In this document: positions 12,641 through 14,164 of the stretch, piece after piece
How positions within the stretch are numbered: the stretch's first letter is position 1
Layout of the letters: each line of letters starts with the position of its first letter
Source of the DNA: Acidithiobacillus sp.
GTDB taxonomy: Bacteria; Pseudomonadota; Gammaproteobacteria; Acidithiobacillales; Acidithiobacillaceae
Direction: 5' to 3'
NCBI GenBank assembly: GCA_028065135.1
Contig: JAPTWR010000124.1
Span: 1 to 14,164, forward strand
DNA: 14,164 nt
The notes under the pieces: model-generated
Told to the model about the DNA's origin: nothing
The model's database searches: none
Seen by the model: the letters and a program-made list of their open reading frames with translations, nothing else
Made by a program: the position numbers and the translations under genes

Positions 12641-13411
12641 ATGACCGCCGCCGTTATCGTTGATCACGTCTCTAAGGATTTCATTCTCCGCCATAACCGG
12701 GCCTTCGGGATCAAGACACGATTCTTGTCTGTCTTCCATTCAGGGAAGAGAGAACGCCGGGAGCGATTTCAGGCTTTGCACGATGTCAGCTTCACCGTTC
12801 AACGCGGAGAGGCTTTGGGTTTGCTTGGCCCCAACGGTTCTGGTAAAAGCACATTGTTGCAGATCATTGCAGGCATTCTCCCTCCGACCAGCGGCAAAGT
12901 GGTTGCAAAAGGCAGGGTCGCACCGTTGATACAGTTGGGTGTTGGTTTTAATCCAGAATTAACCGGGCTGGAAAACATCTATCTGAATGCCAGCTTGTAC
13001 GGATTCAGAAACAATGAAGTTAAAAAACGATTGGATGGGATTATCGCGTTTTCTGAACTGGGGACTTTTATAGATACGCCGCTTAAACATTATTCCTCCG
13101 GCATGCAGATGCGGTTAGGATTCTCGGTAGCCGTCCATCTCGATCCTGACATTCTCTTGGCTGACGAGATTCTGGCCGTTGGAGACCAATCTTTTCAGAA
13201 TAAATGCCATGATAAGATAGCTGAACTCCGACGCCATGGCATGACGCTTATTCTTGTGTCTCACAGCCCCGAGCAAGTGGAGAAATTCTGCGATCAGTTT
13301 GTGCGGATGGAACATGGACGCGTGGCGGAGATAGGTCAATATGAGCGGAATGTAGAGGAGTTGTGCGACGGCAGGCTATATTATGAACAGCTTACCGTCG
13401 TTACGGAATGA
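12641..13411 (+). CDS. ABC transporter ATP-binding protein, Wzt/TagH-like polysaccharide exporter
   Basis: The 256-residue ATPase has all nucleotide-binding motifs: Walker A LGPNGSGKST (62-71), Q-loop at Q98 in LIQLGVGFNPELTG (96-109), signature YSSGMQMRL (151-159), Walker B ILLADE (171-176), D-loop AVGD (179-182) and the switch His in LVSHS (205-209). GVGFNPELTGLENIYLN is characteristic of the Wzt/KpsT/TagH polysaccharide subfamily. It ends soon after the nucleotide-binding domain and lacks the C-terminal carbohydrate-binding domain of E. coli O9a-type Wzt, so export probably does not depend on recognition of a chain-end modification. It follows the permease gene by 3 bases, with no strong ribosome binding site of its own (GGAG is 12 bases away), so it is probably translated by coupling. 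Confidence 0.92.
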   Translation: MTAAVIVDHVSKDFILRHNRAFGIKTRFLSVFHSGKRERRERFQALHDVSFTVQRGEALGLLGPNGSGKSTLLQIIAGILPPTSGKVVAKGRVAPLIQLGVGFNPELTGLENIYLNASLYGFRNNEVKKRLDGIIAFSELGTFIDTPLKHYSSGMQMRLGFSVAVHLDPDILLADEILAVGDQSFQNKCHDKIAELRRHGMTLILVSHSPEQVEKFCDQFVRMEHGRVAEIGQYERNVEELCDGRLYYEQLTVVTE

Positions 13412-13412
13412 A

Positions 13413-14006
13413 ATGCATCAAAGTTCTATAGACAAGATGACGCGCTTTCGAGACAAACATCTGTCTGGCCGGAGGGATCTGACGATCTATGACATCGGCA
13501 GCCAGGATGTCAATGGCTGTTACCGATCCCTATTCGCAGAACCATCATGGCGCTATGTCGGAATCGACATGGCTGCTGGAGAGAACGTGGATGTGGTCTT
13601 GGGCAATCCTTATTCATGGCGCGAAGTGGCATCATCTTCTGCGGATGTGGTGATCTCTGGGCAAGCATTCGAGCACATCGAATTCTTCTGGATGACGATG
13701 CTTGAGGTTGAATGGGTGCTCAAGAGCAATGGTATATGCTGCATTATTGCCCCCGCCGGTGGCGTCGAGCATCGCTACCCGGTGGACTGTTGGAGATTTT
13801 ATCCAGATGGGTTCCAAGCGTTAGCCCGCTTCGCCCGGTTACAAACAATCGAGGTTGCCACCCAATGGGAGAGCCAGGATTACGCGGACGGCAGCGATAT
13901 ATGGCAGGATTCAGTCCTGATCGCACGGAAACCATCCAGAACCAGAACCGATGCGCTGAAAAAGGCCGTTCGGCGCAGACTATTGCAATTCGCGGGCAGG
14001 GTGTGA
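13413..14006 (+). CDS. SAM-dependent methyltransferase of the EPS cluster
   Basis: The 197-residue class I methyltransferase carries the SAM-binding loop IYDIGSQDVNG (25-35), the acidic strand end YVGIDM (48-53), and the family-typical ISGQAFEHIEFFWMTMLEVEWVLK (split over 81-104) and EHRYPVDCWRFYPDG (119-133), with a basic C-terminus. Such enzymes occur beside glycosyltransferases and may methylate a sugar or chain end; the acceptor is unknown. ATG 13413, one base after the ATPase stop, is chosen because relatives begin with a short MHxS segment. ATG 13383 in the same frame, with AGG seven bases upstream, would add ten residues and overlap the ATPase gene by 29 bases. It is the last gene before the insertion sequence. 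Confidence 0.85.
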   Translation: MHQSSIDKMTRFRDKHLSGRRDLTIYDIGSQDVNGCYRSLFAEPSWRYVGIDMAAGENVDVVLGNPYSWREVASSSADVVISGQAFEHIEFFWMTMLEVEWVLKSNGICCIIAPAGGVEHRYPVDCWRFYPDGFQALARFARLQTIEVATQWESQDYADGSDIWQDSVLIARKPSRTRTDALKKAVRRRLLQFAGRV

Positions 14007-14040
14007 AATGGCGCGGCGGCTCTCGGATTACGATTCCTTT

Positions 14041-14164
14041 GGCTCCTCGTCGTTTCAAGTGGGTAGCCTGAGATCCAGCTTACCCAGGATCAGGTAGGCC
14101 ATGTTGATAAAATTCTTGTGGGTGCGGTAACCCCGGGCTTTCGCCTTGGCGGATTGGATGAGGC
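14041..14164 (-). mobile_element. end of an ISL3-like insertion sequence, cut by the window edge
   Basis: The sequence beginning GGCTCCTCGTCG (14041) lies just outside the stop of a transposase reading leftwards, the place and sequence style expected for an ISL3-family terminal inverted repeat. ISL3 elements make 8-bp target duplications; ATTCCTTT (14033-14040) would then be the flanking copy. The other end is outside the window, so neither the inverted repeat nor the duplication can be verified. Confidence 0.6.
14055..14164 (-). CDS. ISL3-family transposase, C-terminal end only
   Basis: Read on the - strand, the last 35 residues are LIQSAKAKARGYRTHKNFINMAYLILGKL followed by DLRLPT and a TGA stop (14055-14057), split here for length. 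The string GYRTHKNFINMAYLILGKL is typical of the C-terminus of ISL3-family DDE transposases, which have the same IxxxKxxARGYR and FI-YL pattern. The catalytic core lies beyond the window, so completeness is unknown. It is convergent with the EPS operon, and only 48 bases separate its stop from that of the methyltransferase. Confidence 0.8.
   Translation of the reverse strand, partial: LIQSAKAKARGYRTHKNFINMAYLILGKLDLRLPT

Overview
The window looks like a GC-rich proteobacterial sequence, most likely an acidophilic gammaproteobacterium-type genome such as Acidithiobacillus. That placement is inference, from the plasmid/ICE-style mobilisation genes, the exopolysaccharide (EPS) locus with a MarR-type EPS regulator, and the ISL3-like transposase end. 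No rRNA or ribosomal gene is present to confirm it. Almost all genes are on the + strand. The two features on the - strand are a tRNA fragment at the left edge and a partial transposase at the right edge.

Left part (1-6542): accessory, plasmid- or ICE-like DNA. It starts with a 3' fragment of a tRNA-Gln (79-126, - strand) that lacks its 5' half. This is the classic footprint of an integrated element, and its polarity says the element lies to the right. Two short direct-repeat arrays (10-mer and 11-mer) follow at once, then a structured 5' region. Next come a small membrane-segment protein (481-981) and, overlapping it by 4 bp, a 941-residue helicase-like ATPase (978-3803). An 820-bp non-coding stretch (3804-4623) holds several stem-loops with polypurine arms and a 167-bp tandem duplication carrying a promoter, ribosome binding site and gene start. 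It leads into a three-gene operon: a small DNA-binding protein, a ParA/TraL-like ATPase and a coiled-coil/transmembrane protein. The layout matches TraK-TraL-TraM, MobC-MobD-MobE or StbA-StbB-StbC modules. A strong intrinsic terminator closes the operon at 6511-6541.

Middle (6543-7137): about 600 bp with one doubtful ORF, a long imperfect inverted repeat resembling a transfer-origin arm, a perfect 13-bp palindrome and a sigma70-type promoter.

Right part (7138-14006): a tightly packed polysaccharide operon. In order it holds an EPS-associated MarR-family regulator, a Uma2-type PD-(D/E)XK nuclease-fold protein, a hypothetical protein, a rhamnosyltransferase-like GT2 enzyme, an unusual flippase-glycosyltransferase fusion, an ABC-2 permease (Wzm-like), its ATPase (Wzt-like, short form) and a SAM-dependent methyltransferase. 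Genes overlap or lie within a few bases, so they are probably translationally coupled. The transferases would build a glycan on a lipid carrier, and the flippase domain and/or the ABC exporter would move it across the inner membrane. The operon is followed at about 14041 by the end of an ISL3-like insertion sequence whose transposase gene runs off the window.
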